Shown piece by piece: positions 36,407-46,800 of a DNA stretch of 64,000 nucleotides. Under the pieces are notes generated by a model. The model was given only the letters and a program-made list of their open reading frames with translations, was not told where the DNA came from and did no database searches. Numbering within the stretch: position 1 is the stretch's first letter; every line of letters starts with the position of its first letter. The position numbers and the translations under genes were made by a program. Source of the stretch: Ignavibacteriales bacterium (lineage in GTDB: Bacteria > Bacteroidota > Ignavibacteria > Ignavibacteriales > Ignavibacteriaceae); the NCBI GenBank assembly GCA_016707585.1, contig JADJHL010000002.1, positions 124,001-188,000 of the forward strand, written 5' to 3'.

Positions 36407-37890
36407 AAAAGAAGATTTGTATAATAGGTGCAGGACTTGGTGGTTTATCAGCAGCTATTAGATTAGCCAACAAAGGATATGAAGTTGATTTATATGAACA
36501 AAATGATCTGGTTGGAGGAAAAGCTGGCGAAATTAATGAACAAGGTTATAGATTTGATACAGGTCCGTCTCTTCTTACTATGCCAAATGTGATAAAAGAA
36601 TTATTTGATGAGTGTGGAGTGAACATCGATGATTATATCACGATAAATAAACTAGATATAATTTGTAAATACTTTTATCCAGATAAAACTATAATTAATG
36701 CCTATTCTGATTTGAATAAATTCGGGAAAGAAGTTGATGAAAAGACTAATGATAACTCTAGTTCACTTAATAATTATCTAAACTATTGTAATACTATTTA
36801 TGATTATGCTGGTGATCTATTTTTAACAAAAGATATTTTTACTACTTCAACTTATCTAAATAAAAAAGCATTTAGCACATTATTAAATATCAATAAGATT
36901 GATCCTTTCAGAACAATGGATGAAGCAAATTCAAGTTTCTTTAAGGATCAAAAACTTGTACAGCTTTTCAATCGTTATGGAACTTATAGCGGTTCTAATC
37001 CCTATTTAGCGCCGGCAACATTAAATATTATTTCTCATGTTGAGTACAATCAAGGGAGTTATATTCCAGTTGGAGGAATTTATTCAATAACAAAAGCACT
37101 TTGGAAACTAGCTGTGCAAAAAAACGTAAATATTTTTCTTAATAAAAAGATAGATGAGATTGTAGTTGAAAACAGTGTTGCAAAGGCTATTAGGATAGGA
37201 GAAAATAATATTCAATATGATAAAATTATATCAAACGTTGATGTTAACTATACTTTCAAAAATCTTATAAAAAACATTAATAGCAGAGAATCAAATCGTT
37301 ACAGTAAAATGCGCCCATCATTTTCGGGTTTAGTGTTTTATTGGGGAATCAAACAAGAATTTCCTCAACTTGAAACTCACAATATTTTATTTTCATCTAA
37401 CTACCGAAGTGAATTTGATTATTTGTTTATCAATAAAACTATTCCGAATGATCCAACAATTTATATTTATATTTCTTCCAAATTAAATAAGAGCGATGCT
37501 CCAATGGGGAAAGAAAATTGGTTTGTTATGGTAAATGCACCATACATACACAATCAAAATTGGGAAACAGAAATAAAAGTTGCTCGATACACAATCACAA
37601 AAAAGATAAATGAGTTCCTAAATATTGATATTGAAAAGCTAATTGAATTTGAAAAGATTTTGTCACCAATTGATATTCAAAACAGAACTGGTAGTTACCT
37701 TGGTAGTATTTATGGAATAGCATCTAACGATAAGCTTGCAGCATTTAAGCGACAATCTAACAAATCAAAATCAATTAAGAATCTTTATTTTTGTGGTGGT
37801 TCAGCTCATCCTGGCGGCGGAATTCCACTTGTAATCCTATCAGGGAAAATTGTTTCAGATATAATTTGCGGCGAAGATAAAAATGATTAA
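36403..37890 (+). CDS. crtD: Carotenoid 3,4-desaturase (1-hydroxycarotenoid desaturase, CrtD-like)
   Basis: Second CrtI-family FAD enzyme, 495 residues. N-terminal IIGAGLGGLSAAIRLANKG with YEQNDLVGGKAGE; then FDTGPSLLTMPNVIKELF, LFNRYGTYSGSNPYLAPATL and YIPVGGIYSITKAL, patterns that set CrtD enzymes of Bacteroidota apart from CrtI. The C-terminal FAD motif is YFCGGSAHPGGGIPLVILSGK. CrtD desaturates C3',4' after CruF hydrates the psi end, and both are encoded here. It overlaps crtYcd by four bases and the acyltransferase by eight. Confidence 0.8.
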   Translation: MKKKICIIGAGLGGLSAAIRLANKGYEVDLYEQNDLVGGKAGEINEQGYRFDTGPSLLTMPNVIKELFDECGVNIDDYITINKLDIICKYFYPDKTIINAYSDLNKFGKEVDEKTNDNSSSLNNYLNYCNTIYDYAGDLFLTKDIFTTSTYLNKKAFSTLLNINKIDPFRTMDEANSSFFKDQKLVQLFNRYGTYSGSNPYLAPATLNIISHVEYNQGSYIPVGGIYSITKALWKLAVQKNVNIFLNKKIDEIVVENSVAKAIRIGENNIQYDKIISNVDVNYTFKNLIKNINSRESNRYSKMRPSFSGLVFYWGIKQEFPQLETHNILFSSNYRSEFDYLFINKTIPNDPTIYIYISSKLNKSDAPMGKENWFVMVNAPYIHNQNWETEIKVARYTITKKINEFLNIDIEKLIEFEKILSPIDIQNRTGSYLGSIYGIASNDKLAAFKRQSNKSKSIKNLYFCGGSAHPGGGIPLVILSGKIVSDIICGEDKND

Positions 37891-38533
37891 AGCAAAGCAT
37901 GTAAAATGGGCTGAGATTGTTTTTGATTTCTATCTTAAAAGACTATTAGTAAAATCTTTTTATGATTTTAGAATTATTAATGAATTGCCTTTTCTCGATA
38001 GTTCTAAAAGTACATTGATAGCTCCAAATCATTTTTCCTGGTGGGATGGTTTTTTTGTTTACTGGTTGAACAATAAAAAATTAAATAAAAATCTTTTCGT
38101 TATGATGCTTGAAGAACAATTAAAAAGATACTGGTTCTTTAACAAGCTCGGCTGTTACTCTATTGATTTAAATGAAAATAGAAAAATAATTGCTTCATTG
38201 AAGTACAGTTTAGATTTATTAATGAACTCAAATAATCTAGTTACTATTTATCCACAAGGTGAAATACAGGCTTATGATGAGAAACAAATAGTATTAAAAG
38301 ATGGAATTGATTTTATTGCAAGGAAAAGTAAATTTGATTTTCAAATATTGCCAATAGCTTTTAAAATACACCACACGAACGAAAGATTACCAATTATTTA
38401 TGCAAGATATGGAAAGCTTTTATCCTCAAAACAAGTTTCAAATTTTCCACAAATGTTTAGAGACGAATTTCTTGCAAATTTAGATTTATTGAACTCAGAG
38501 TTTTCTTCATCTCACTTTAAAAGTATAATGTAA
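37883..38533 (+). CDS. PlsC-like acyltransferase, probable carotenoid-glycoside acyltransferase
   Basis: A 216-residue 1-acylglycerol-phosphate-acyltransferase-fold protein. The HX4D catalytic motif is present (His50, Asp55 in NHFSWWDGFF), as are the TIYPQGEIQ block equivalent to the FPEG motif, and FQILPIAFKI. It is embedded in the carotenoid operon, overlapping crtD by eight bases and leading the glycosyltransferase by two. It therefore most likely esterifies the sugar of a carotenoid glycoside, the job of CruD in green sulfur bacteria. A role in phospholipid synthesis cannot be excluded from sequence alone. Confidence 0.8.
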   Translation: MIKAKHVKWAEIVFDFYLKRLLVKSFYDFRIINELPFLDSSKSTLIAPNHFSWWDGFFVYWLNNKKLNKNLFVMMLEEQLKRYWFFNKLGCYSIDLNENRKIIASLKYSLDLLMNSNNLVTIYPQGEIQAYDEKQIVLKDGIDFIARKSKFDFQILPIAFKIHHTNERLPIIYARYGKLLSSKQVSNFPQMFRDEFLANLDLLNSEFSSSHFKSIM

Positions 38534-38535
38534 AG

Positions 38536-39621
38536 ATGATTCTATTAGTTGTTATCATATCGTTAAGCATCTTTACCGTTATTTCTGTTTATAATCTTTT
38601 TACTGCTCCAGTTTTAAAGATTAAACAAGCAAATTATAATAGTGATAAACTGGTATCTGTTTTAGTCCCTGCTAGAAATGAAGAAATAAATATTTCAAAG
38701 TGCATTCAAGGAATAATTAATCAGGATTATAAAAACAAAGAAATAATTATTCTTGATGATAACTCAACTGATAAAACATTTGAAATAGCCTCCTCAATTC
38801 ATTCAACCAATTTGAATATTCTAAGTGGAAAAGAGCTTCCTTCTGATTGGCTTGGTAAAAATTGGGCATGTCATCAACTGTCTTCTGTTGCAAAAGGAGA
38901 TTATTTACTTTATATAGACGCTGATGTTGATTTAAAACAAAACGCTATTTCATCTGTTGTATATGAGATGAAAACATCAAACGCAACACTCATCTCAATT
39001 TTTCCAACTCAAGTAATAAAATCATTTGGTGAATACTTGATTGTGCCTTTAATGAATTGGTTGCTCTTAACATTCTTGCCATTAAGATTTGTTTACCACT
39101 CTAAAAATGAATCCTTTATAGCTGCTAACGGCCAGTTTATGCTTTGGAAAAAAGAAGATTACTTTAAAATTGGTGGTCATAATGTTGTTAAGGATAAAAT
39201 TGTTGAGGATATGGAACTTGCAAGATTAGCCAAGAAAAATAATTTTAAAGTAAAAACATTTTTGGGTGGCGAATTGGTTTATTGCAGAATGTATAATTCA
39301 TTTCAAGAATCATATTCTGGATTTCAAAAAAATTTTTTTGCTGGATTTTCTATCAATCCATTTTTCTTTTTGATCATGATAACTTTTCTTTTGGCTGTAT
39401 TTGTCAGTCCAATTGTTATGTTACCAACAGGTTCATATTATTTTTTACCTGTTGGATTAATTATTCTAGCTCGAGTAAGCATATCTATTGTAAGCCGACA
39501 GAATTTTATAATGAACATTTTTCTTCATCCAATCCAGATGTTGTTTATGTTTTGGATTGGAATATTATCAGTAATAAAATTTAAAACAAATAATTTAGTA
39601 TGGAAGCAAAGAAAATTCTAA
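38536..39621 (+). CDS. Family 2 glycosyltransferase, probable carotenoid glycosyltransferase
   Basis: A 361-residue membrane-anchored GT2 enzyme. Hydrophobic helix at 1-20; the GT-A domain follows with VLVPARNEEINISKCIQGI, IILDDNSTDKTFEIA, LGKNWACHQL, YLLYIDADVD (DxD) and EDMELARLAKK; at least three C-terminal helices follow. This layout matches carotenoid GT2 proteins (CruC/CruG/CrtQ-like). Placed between the acyltransferase and cruF, it should glycosylate the hydroxyl that CruF creates. The sugar is unknown. It overlaps cruF by 22 bases. Confidence 0.82.
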   Translation: MILLVVIISLSIFTVISVYNLFTAPVLKIKQANYNSDKLVSVLVPARNEEINISKCIQGIINQDYKNKEIIILDDNSTDKTFEIASSIHSTNLNILSGKELPSDWLGKNWACHQLSSVAKGDYLLYIDADVDLKQNAISSVVYEMKTSNATLISIFPTQVIKSFGEYLIVPLMNWLLLTFLPLRFVYHSKNESFIAANGQFMLWKKEDYFKIGGHNVVKDKIVEDMELARLAKKNNFKVKTFLGGELVYCRMYNSFQESYSGFQKNFFAGFSINPFFFLIMITFLLAVFVSPIVMLPTGSYYFLPVGLIILARVSISIVSRQNFIMNIFLHPIQMLFMFWIGILSVIKFKTNNLVWKQRKF

Positions 39622-40247
39622 AATTAAACAAAGAGATAATTTTTCTTTATATAATTTTCTTTGTGGGAATTATTGGTCATATATACCCTCCATTTCAAAA
39701 AATGATGATTGCAATAACACCGATAACATTACTGCTTACTGGATTTATTGTTTTATATTTTTCGCACAGATCTTCTAAAAATAATTTTTTACTCTGGGTT
39801 GTTTTAACATACATCATCACTTTTATTTTAGAAGTAACTGGAGTTAAAACTGGTTCTATATTTGGGGCGTATAGTTACGGCTCGACTTTAGGATTTAAAT
39901 TATTTGAAGTACCATTAATTATTGGTTTTAACTGGGTGCTAGTAATATTGGGCTCTATTTCATTTTCAAAACTTATAACAAATAATGTTTTTATTTCTTC
40001 AATTATTTCCGCAATTATAGCATTTATATTTGATCTTATATTAGAGCCGATAGCAATCAAGCTTGATTACTGGAATTGGACTGAAGTTGTTATTCCAATA
40101 CAAAATTACATTGCGTGGTTTTCGATTGCATTTCTTTCTGCTTTGGCATTTAACTATTTGAAAATAAAAATTACATCAAAAATATCAATGCATTATCTCC
40201 TGGTACAATATCTGTTTTTTATTGTACTTTTAATATTTTATCGATGA
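39600..40247 (+). CDS. cruF: Carotenoid 1',2'-hydratase
   Basis: Integral membrane protein of the CruF (carotenoid biosynthesis protein) family, 215 residues with about seven helices. It adds water to the psi end of a carotene, giving a tertiary 1'-hydroxyl. The family motifs are plain: VTGVKTGSIFGAYSYGSTLG, FEVPLIIGFNWVLV, FDLILEPIAIKLDYWNW and PIQNYIAWF. Its ATG lies inside the end of the glycosyltransferase gene. Its presence with crtD and a monocyclising enzyme points to a flexixanthin- or salinixanthin-like end product. Confidence 0.9.
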   Translation: MEAKKILKLNKEIIFLYIIFFVGIIGHIYPPFQKMMIAITPITLLLTGFIVLYFSHRSSKNNFLLWVVLTYIITFILEVTGVKTGSIFGAYSYGSTLGFKLFEVPLIIGFNWVLVILGSISFSKLITNNVFISSIISAIIAFIFDLILEPIAIKLDYWNWTEVVIPIQNYIAWFSIAFLSALAFNYLKIKITSKISMHYLLVQYLFFIVLLIFYR

Positions 40248-40254
40248 GTTTCAA

Positions 40255-40950
40255 ATGGGAATATTTATAGCTTTAGTAATAATAGTAATTTGGTCATCAC
40301 ATCTTGTATATTCTTTAATATATATTAATGTCGATTTACTAACTCCATATTTTTATATTCATATATTATTCCAGGGATATTTATATACCGGATTATTTAT
40401 AACTGGTCACGATGCTATGCATGGCACTATATCCAAAAACAAAATCATTAATAATATTTTTGGGTGGATGTCTTCCCTCTTATTTGCAGGATTATCATAC
40501 AACAAGTTGATTAAAAATCATTTCAAACATCATAAAACTCCTGGTACTGAAAAAGATCCTGACTTTAATATTAAATCGCAAAACTTCATTATATGGTGGA
40601 TAATTTTTTTGTTAAGATATTCAACCGTGTTGCAAATATTAATTATGGCGATTGTTTTTAATGTGCTTAAGATTTGGTTTAGTGAGATATCAATAATTTT
40701 CTTTTGGGTTATTCCAGCTTTTTTAGGATCACTCCAATTATTTTATTTTGGAACTTATTTGCCGCACAAATATCCGCATACAGAAAACATGCAGCCACAT
40801 AAAGCAAGAACACAAAAACGAAATCATTTATGGGCAATGATATCTTGTTATTTTTTTGGATATCATCACGAGCATCATGAGTCTCCAAGTACTCCTTGGT
40901 GGAAATTATATAAATTAAAAGATGAGCAAACTGGAACTAAACTTCGGTAG
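40255..40950 (+). CDS. crtW: Beta-carotene (carotenoid) 4-ketolase
   Basis: Di-iron membrane oxygenase of the fatty-acid-desaturase superfamily that puts a keto group at C4 of a beta-ring. The histidine boxes are complete: GHDAMHGT, FKHHKTPGTEKDPDF and FGYHHEHHESPSTPWW, with LFYFGTYLPHK between. This combination is CrtW and not CrtZ/CrtR. Size (231 aa) is normal. It is last in the operon; its end overlaps the end of the convergent sensor kinase gene by 14 bp, leaving no room for a separate terminator. Confidence 0.92.
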   Translation: MGIFIALVIIVIWSSHLVYSLIYINVDLLTPYFYIHILFQGYLYTGLFITGHDAMHGTISKNKIINNIFGWMSSLLFAGLSYNKLIKNHFKHHKTPGTEKDPDFNIKSQNFIIWWIIFLLRYSTVLQILIMAIVFNVLKIWFSEISIIFFWVIPAFLGSLQLFYFGTYLPHKYPHTENMQPHKARTQKRNHLWAMISCYFFGYHHEHHESPSTPWWKLYKLKDEQTGTKLR

Positions 40951-42457
40951 TTTCTAGAATTATTTTTGTAAGATCAGCTTTACCAAAAGGTTTTATTAAA
41001 AATTTGGAAGCACCAGCCTGGTAAAATTCTTTTATCTTATCTTCAATATATTCACTTGAAATAATTATGATTGGCCTTTTAAATGGATCGTTTCTTTTTA
41101 TATCTCTGCAAATTAAAATTCCCTGCTGCCAATAATTTTTATCTACATCAAAAATAAAATGACTATAAGAGCCATTTTGGATAAACTCTAATTTAAATTC
41201 ACGAATTGAATGATTTACTAAAGTAAAAGAATTTTTTAAGAAAGCTTTAACAAGTTCAAATGTTTCACCGCTATTATCAATCATTAATATTCTATTTATT
41301 CTTTTAACATCATCAGCATTACTAACTGTTGCAAAAACTTTAGATTGATTTAATGGTAAAGTAAAGATAAATGTTGAACCTACGCCTTTAATACTATCAA
41401 CAAGTAAAGAGCCCCCTAATTTTTCAACATATCTTTTAGCTAATGCAAGACCTAATCCATTACCTTCATAATTTCTTCCAACATTTAAATCTTCCTGGCT
41501 AAAAGGCTGGTAAAGATGATCTAAATATTTTGTTGAGATACCAATTCCTGTATCTTTTACTTTACAAACAGCTAATTTTTTTTCTTGTAAAATATCAACT
41601 TCAACCTCAACATAACCTTGATGGGTAAACTTAACAGCATTGCTAATCAAACTATTTAATGCATTTTCGACACATTGAATATCTGCATCAACATAAATTT
41701 TCTTGTGCGAGAAATTTGTTTTTAACTCAAGATTTTTTTCATTCGCTTGTTTTTGATGCTCGGGCAAACAATTCTGAATGATACCTATAAGATCTATAGT
41801 CTCTGTATTAAGTGTATAATTTCCAGCTTCAATCTGGGCAAACTCTAACATTTGAGTTATGCTCTTAAATAATCGCTCACTTCCGCTGTGCAGATTATCA
41901 AGATAAATTTTGTCTTCAGGTCCAATTTTATCGTTTAAATTTTCTTTTATTAAAGAGGAATATCCAAGAATAATATTTAATGGAGTTCTAAGTTCGTGAG
42001 AAAGTACATTTAAAAAAGTGTTCTTTAATCTTTCAGATTCATAACTAGCATCTCTTGCTTTTTTAACTTCCTTTTCTGTTAGCAACATTTCTGTCTGATC
42101 TTCATGATACATTACAATATAAGTTGCATCATCTTCATCATTTATAGTAAAAATATTTGTTCTTAAAATTGGGATAGCATAATCCCGTGATCGAAGCAAT
42201 GAATCTTCATAATAATCTATTGCAGTATAATTTTTACCTTTAAGCACAGATAAAATCTTATCAACATTTTTATTTTCTTTAAGTACGTTATCATTAAATA
42301 TCGAATACTCAGCAAGTTCTTCAAGATGATAACCCCAAAGAATTGTATATGCTTCATTTGTATAAACAACTTTTCCGTTTTGATCTATAACCTGTACCGG
42401 AAAACGTACTTTATCATAAAGAAGGCTAACGTATTTTAAAAAATCTGTTGTTACCAC
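40937..42457 (-). CDS. PAS-domain hybrid sensor histidine kinase
   Basis: A 506-residue soluble kinase. A PAS domain covers about 15-125 (PVQVIDQNGKVVYTNEAY). HisKA has the phospho-acceptor H-box FLNVLSHELRTPLNIILGYS. The ATPase domain shows an N-box (LNSLISNAVKFT), KDTGIGIS and GNGLGLALAKRYVEKLGG. A C-terminal receiver domain (ILMIDNSGETFE, FIFDVDKNYW, FLIKPFGKAD) keeps the acceptor Asp and Lys, though its start is degenerate. The start is GTG at 42457, two bases after the stop of the GAF kinase gene, so the two are translated together and may form one sensing unit. Confidence 0.88.
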   Translation of the reverse strand: MVTTDFLKYVSLLYDKVRFPVQVIDQNGKVVYTNEAYTILWGYHLEELAEYSIFNDNVLKENKNVDKILSVLKGKNYTAIDYYEDSLLRSRDYAIPILRTNIFTINDEDDATYIVMYHEDQTEMLLTEKEVKKARDASYESERLKNTFLNVLSHELRTPLNIILGYSSLIKENLNDKIGPEDKIYLDNLHSGSERLFKSITQMLEFAQIEAGNYTLNTETIDLIGIIQNCLPEHQKQANEKNLELKTNFSHKKIYVDADIQCVENALNSLISNAVKFTHQGYVEVEVDILQEKKLAVCKVKDTGIGISTKYLDHLYQPFSQEDLNVGRNYEGNGLGLALAKRYVEKLGGSLLVDSIKGVGSTFIFTLPLNQSKVFATVSNADDVKRINRILMIDNSGETFELVKAFLKNSFTLVNHSIREFKLEFIQNGSYSHFIFDVDKNYWQQGILICRDIKRNDPFKRPIIIISSEYIEDKIKEFYQAGASKFLIKPFGKADLTKIILETTEV

Positions 42458-42459
42458 GT

Positions 42460-43767
42460 TTAACTTATTGGAATTGAAATTTCAATTTTAGTACCTATGG
42501 ATGAATCAAGCAATTTAATATCGCCATTGTGTCTATCCATAATACTCTTACACAAAAACAAGCCATAACTATTTTTTCTTGGAGTGTAAGATATAAACAA
42601 ATCCGTTTTAATTTCTTCTGGTAATCCAGGTCCATTATCTTCAACAATTATTTTAACTGATTTGTCATCTGACAATGATTGGATATTTATTGTTACATCT
42701 TTTTTTGCATTTACTGAATTTGTAAAAAGATGAACTAACAAATGCTGCATTTGCTCTGAATCGTAACTGCACAAAGGCAAATTATTAAGTTGAGTTTTAA
42801 ATGTAGCAAACTGATATTTTTTTATTGGTGATATATATTTTATTACTGATTGTATTGTTCTGTTCAAATCTCCGCTATCTTTATTAAGATTCATAACAGC
42901 AGTTTCCATAAGTACCTGCGCATATTTTTGTATGCTTCTAATACTATCAATTGCAACTTTAGATTTTAATTTAAGTCTATCATAAAGAATATTATCTCTG
43001 CTTATCCCAGCATCTTCAGAATCTTTTTTAAGCTTCTCTAATAATCTTAGTAAGCTTTCGTTTTCTAGCAAAGCTAGATGAACAAGACCTTGTAGTGATT
43101 GACCTATTTCGGAATCAATACCAGCTTTAAGTGCTTTTCTTTCAGCTTGAATTAGTTGAGTGTTTGCCTCTTGTAGTGCTGAGTTTGCAGAAAGTTGGTT
43201 TTGATACAATTGAGCATTTCTAATTGCAGCGGCAGCTTGTCCTGCAAGAATTTCAAATGTATTTGTGGTTTCTTTTTCTTTTATTTTATGAAGATACTTA
43301 CTATCAACATAGATAACACCAATTTTATTTCCGTCTGTAATAAGTGGCGAACATAAAATCGTTTGAAGATCTAAACGCAAAATACTTTTACTTGATTCTA
43401 ACGATACATCACTTTGAGCGCCTTCAATAAATCTTGATTGACCATTATAAAAAACATCTTCAACAACAGAGTTGCTTATTTGAAATAAACTTTCAGGCAA
43501 TTCTTTGCCATTAGAATCCAGGCCAAGTTTAAATTCAAGTTTCCCAAGTGAAGTTTTTAAAACAATAAATCCACGTTCAGAACTTGTTAACCTTATTGCA
43601 TTTTTTAATACAAGTTCAAGCACGTCGTCAAGAATCAGCGAGCGATTGATACTGTTTAGTATGCTTAATATAACTTCTAAGTTTTTAGTTTTTTCAGAGG
43701 TTATTTCAGTATCAAGGCTGGTTCTAACTCCGCTATCTATATTTTTCTTAAATTCCGAAAATTTCAT
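42460..43767 (-). CDS. GAF-domain sensor histidine kinase-like protein
   Basis: A 435-residue soluble protein. About residues 25-195 are a GAF domain (SSERGFIVLKTSLGKLEF, LQTILCSPLITDGNKIGVIYVDS), and a long coiled coil follows. The C-terminal ATPase domain has an N-box HLFTNSVNAKK and EDNGPGLPEE, but the G2 box is NSYGLFLCKSI instead of GxGLGL. I see no standard SHELR H-box, so autophosphorylation is doubtful; it may act with the PAS kinase gene directly downstream (two-base gap). The ligand of the GAF domain is unknown. Confidence 0.75.
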   Translation of the reverse strand: MKFSEFKKNIDSGVRTSLDTEITSEKTKNLEVILSILNSINRSLILDDVLELVLKNAIRLTSSERGFIVLKTSLGKLEFKLGLDSNGKELPESLFQISNSVVEDVFYNGQSRFIEGAQSDVSLESSKSILRLDLQTILCSPLITDGNKIGVIYVDSKYLHKIKEKETTNTFEILAGQAAAAIRNAQLYQNQLSANSALQEANTQLIQAERKALKAGIDSEIGQSLQGLVHLALLENESLLRLLEKLKKDSEDAGISRDNILYDRLKLKSKVAIDSIRSIQKYAQVLMETAVMNLNKDSGDLNRTIQSVIKYISPIKKYQFATFKTQLNNLPLCSYDSEQMQHLLVHLFTNSVNAKKDVTINIQSLSDDKSVKIIVEDNGPGLPEEIKTDLFISYTPRKNSYGLFLCKSIMDRHNGDIKLLDSSIGTKIEISIPIS

Positions 43768-43889
43768 TTGAGATTTTTTATAAATAAAATATTTAAATGC
43801 GCATTAAATGTGCAATAATTATACCGTTTTTAAAGGTCATTAAAAAACTGATAAGTGTGTTAAAACTGTAAAATCTACTTAAAAAGATT

Positions 43890-46800
43890 CTAATCTTTAA
43901 GAATTTTAAAAGAAATAAACCACTCCAAATCATTTCCATTTTTCCACCAGGCTTTTGCAAACCCGGCAGAAACCGTTGATTCCAAATTTGCCCAATGCTC
44001 AAACATTACATTAATCTGTGCGCCGGCATCAACAATTTTATCAATTTGCTGTGAGTCTGAATATAATGCTTGCGTGAAAATAGAAAAATTTATGTTTTTT
44101 AATTCAATGCTTGATAAAGCAACACCTGGAATGCGAATAGGTGGAAAAGAATTTTCAACCATTACTTTTAAATATTTATCAGAAACTATGCTGTAAATTG
44201 GCACACCTGGAAATCTAAACATTTTTTCAAATTGCTTAACCGGTTCATTCTCAACTTCCCTGTTTCCAAATCCGCCAAAATAAAATTTTGTTTCAGGTAA
44301 GTCTTCACTATCAAACTGATAGCCGCTTGTAAGTTTAAAATGCAACACATTATGATTAAATAAAGTAATGAAATATTTATCCCATTCACCCATCAGTTGA
44401 CCAGAATACTTAGGATCATCCGGATTAGAAGCATAACCAAGAATTGAAAGTCTTATCCAATCACCAGATTCCCAATCAATACTACCAATTGTTCTTCTAA
44501 GATTTCTTATATCAAATTCAGATTTTAAAATTGCGTAATCTGGTTGATTAACTTCGGTAAGGTTATCATTTATATATTTTATGCCTTTATAAAAGGATAG
44601 TTCGGTACTTTGTTTAACTTTTACCGGATTATCAAAAATCCAATAATAGTTATAACCCAGAGCATATCTTGAACCAAGCATTCCTCTTTTTCTTTTATTA
44701 AAAATATCGTAAAAATCCGGCGCATTGTGTTCAATTCCCACAATAAATTTTTGCTTATAACTATACTTCAATCGGAAATGAAATTTTACATCATTTGTTG
44801 TTTCTTTAAATGGAGAAACACCAGCTTCAACAATTATATCATGATTAAACATTGCATCATTAAATTGAGAGTATATACCAAGCACTATACGTGATTGAAA
44901 ACCTGATACAATAGGAATAAAAGATTTTATTGATATATCACCAAATGCTGAGTAGGGTTCTTCTAACCCAAACGATTTTTTATCAATTACCTCACTTGCA
45001 GGTTTTAGATTGTAATTATAAAGTTCAGGGGATTTATCCAAAATCTTTTGTCCAAAATAATTTATTGCTGGCAATTTTTCTGCTTTGCTAATTTTAAATT
45101 TTACCGGAGTAAATCCATCAAGTGAAAATTCCATTGCAACAATCGTATCATTAGAAATTTCTGTCGGTCTAAACAATCCTTTTAGAGTGTTGGATATTGG
45201 AATTGTTTCTTCACTTTGCAAACTATATTTATAAATATTGGAAACACCATTTGTATAAGCATTCCAGTAAAGATAGTTTCCATCAATTGACCATGATGAG
45301 TTTTCCGGTGATCCAATTGATGTTATCGTTTTATATTGAAACTTTTTGCCTTTTTCAAGTTCATCAACATTTACTAGAATTATTGATTGCTTGCCATCAG
45401 CACGATGAAGAGTTGCTGATAATAAATTTCCATTACGATTAATTGATAGATCCTGCAACTCATCGCCAACATTAAAAACATAGAGCGACTGTAATTCTGT
45501 ATATGGATATTTTGATTTAACCAGAACTACTTTGCCGCTGTTATGTTGTATGCCCCAAAGTTCGTGTTTTACCTGTGAAATTGTTAATGATCCAACTCGC
45601 ATATCACGAAATAATAATTTTTCTTTATTTGTGTTAAGATCATACTGCAACACATCACGATAAAGTTGATTGTTGTTGACTGTATAAAAAATATTTCTGT
45701 AAGATTCATCATAGGCAACGGATGCAACCTGAATTAAACTTGGTGAAGGCAATGTTGAAATATTTGAAGATTTATTTTCATTCAAATCAAGAATCTGTAC
45801 TTCTGCTAACTCCCCACTTTTGTGATATCCAAAAACTAAAGAATTATTTTTTTTATCATAACTAACTTGTGTAACCCAGCCAAATGGATCAACTGTTAAT
45901 GAAGTTGTTTCTGTTACCGGAAATTTTTGTATTAAAGAAAGATTGGAAGTTTGAAATTCATTTTCTTCGAATACAAAACTATCCCAGGCATCAGAAAACT
46001 CAACACCAAAAATTTCTTCAAACTTAGATTCTAAAGCAGGATAAAATTCGTTTCGTTCAGTTGAAAACCAATCAAATACTTTTTTTGTTCCATATTTTTC
46101 AGATAGATGAGCTATAAATCTTGTACCATAAAGATAAAGTATGTTTTCTAAAAAAATACTTTTGTGTGATGTAACAATTTCTATTTCTGATGCACTCGGA
46201 AAATTAACATTATCATTCACTAAAGAGCGAAAATACATCTCATCAAAACTACCCAGTATTCTTCCATATCCACCACTAAACCATGTTTCTATAAATACTG
46301 CAATAGCTTCCTGGTACCATCTTGGAGTATATCTATTATGATTAGTTAACAAACTAAAAAATACTGTTAATGGTTGATTTTTTTCCGGTATAACTTTCCC
46401 AAATACACTTCTCATAGATGATTCAAAATTTGAAGCCATATCATTTACAACAATATGTACAAGCTCGTGACTTAGTAACCATTGAAATCTTTCAGAATAT
46501 GGCACAACTTCATAACCTGGTTCAATGGGCTCTATTTCTAGCCTAACATAATTTTCTGGTAAAGTTGTTGTTGCACCATAACCATAATCACTACCATCAA
46601 AAGTATTTATAATAATTTTTTCAGAAGGCTCATAATCAAAAACTTTTTTTAACTGTATGAGTGAATTTTCAGCAGATAAAAGAAGATGATTTACTAAATG
46701 CGAATGAGAATCTCTGTAAATAATTTTAAAATTTTCACTTTCACGTGTAAACCAATCACCAAAATCTCTTTCACTAATTCTTAATATAAGTTCATTTTCA

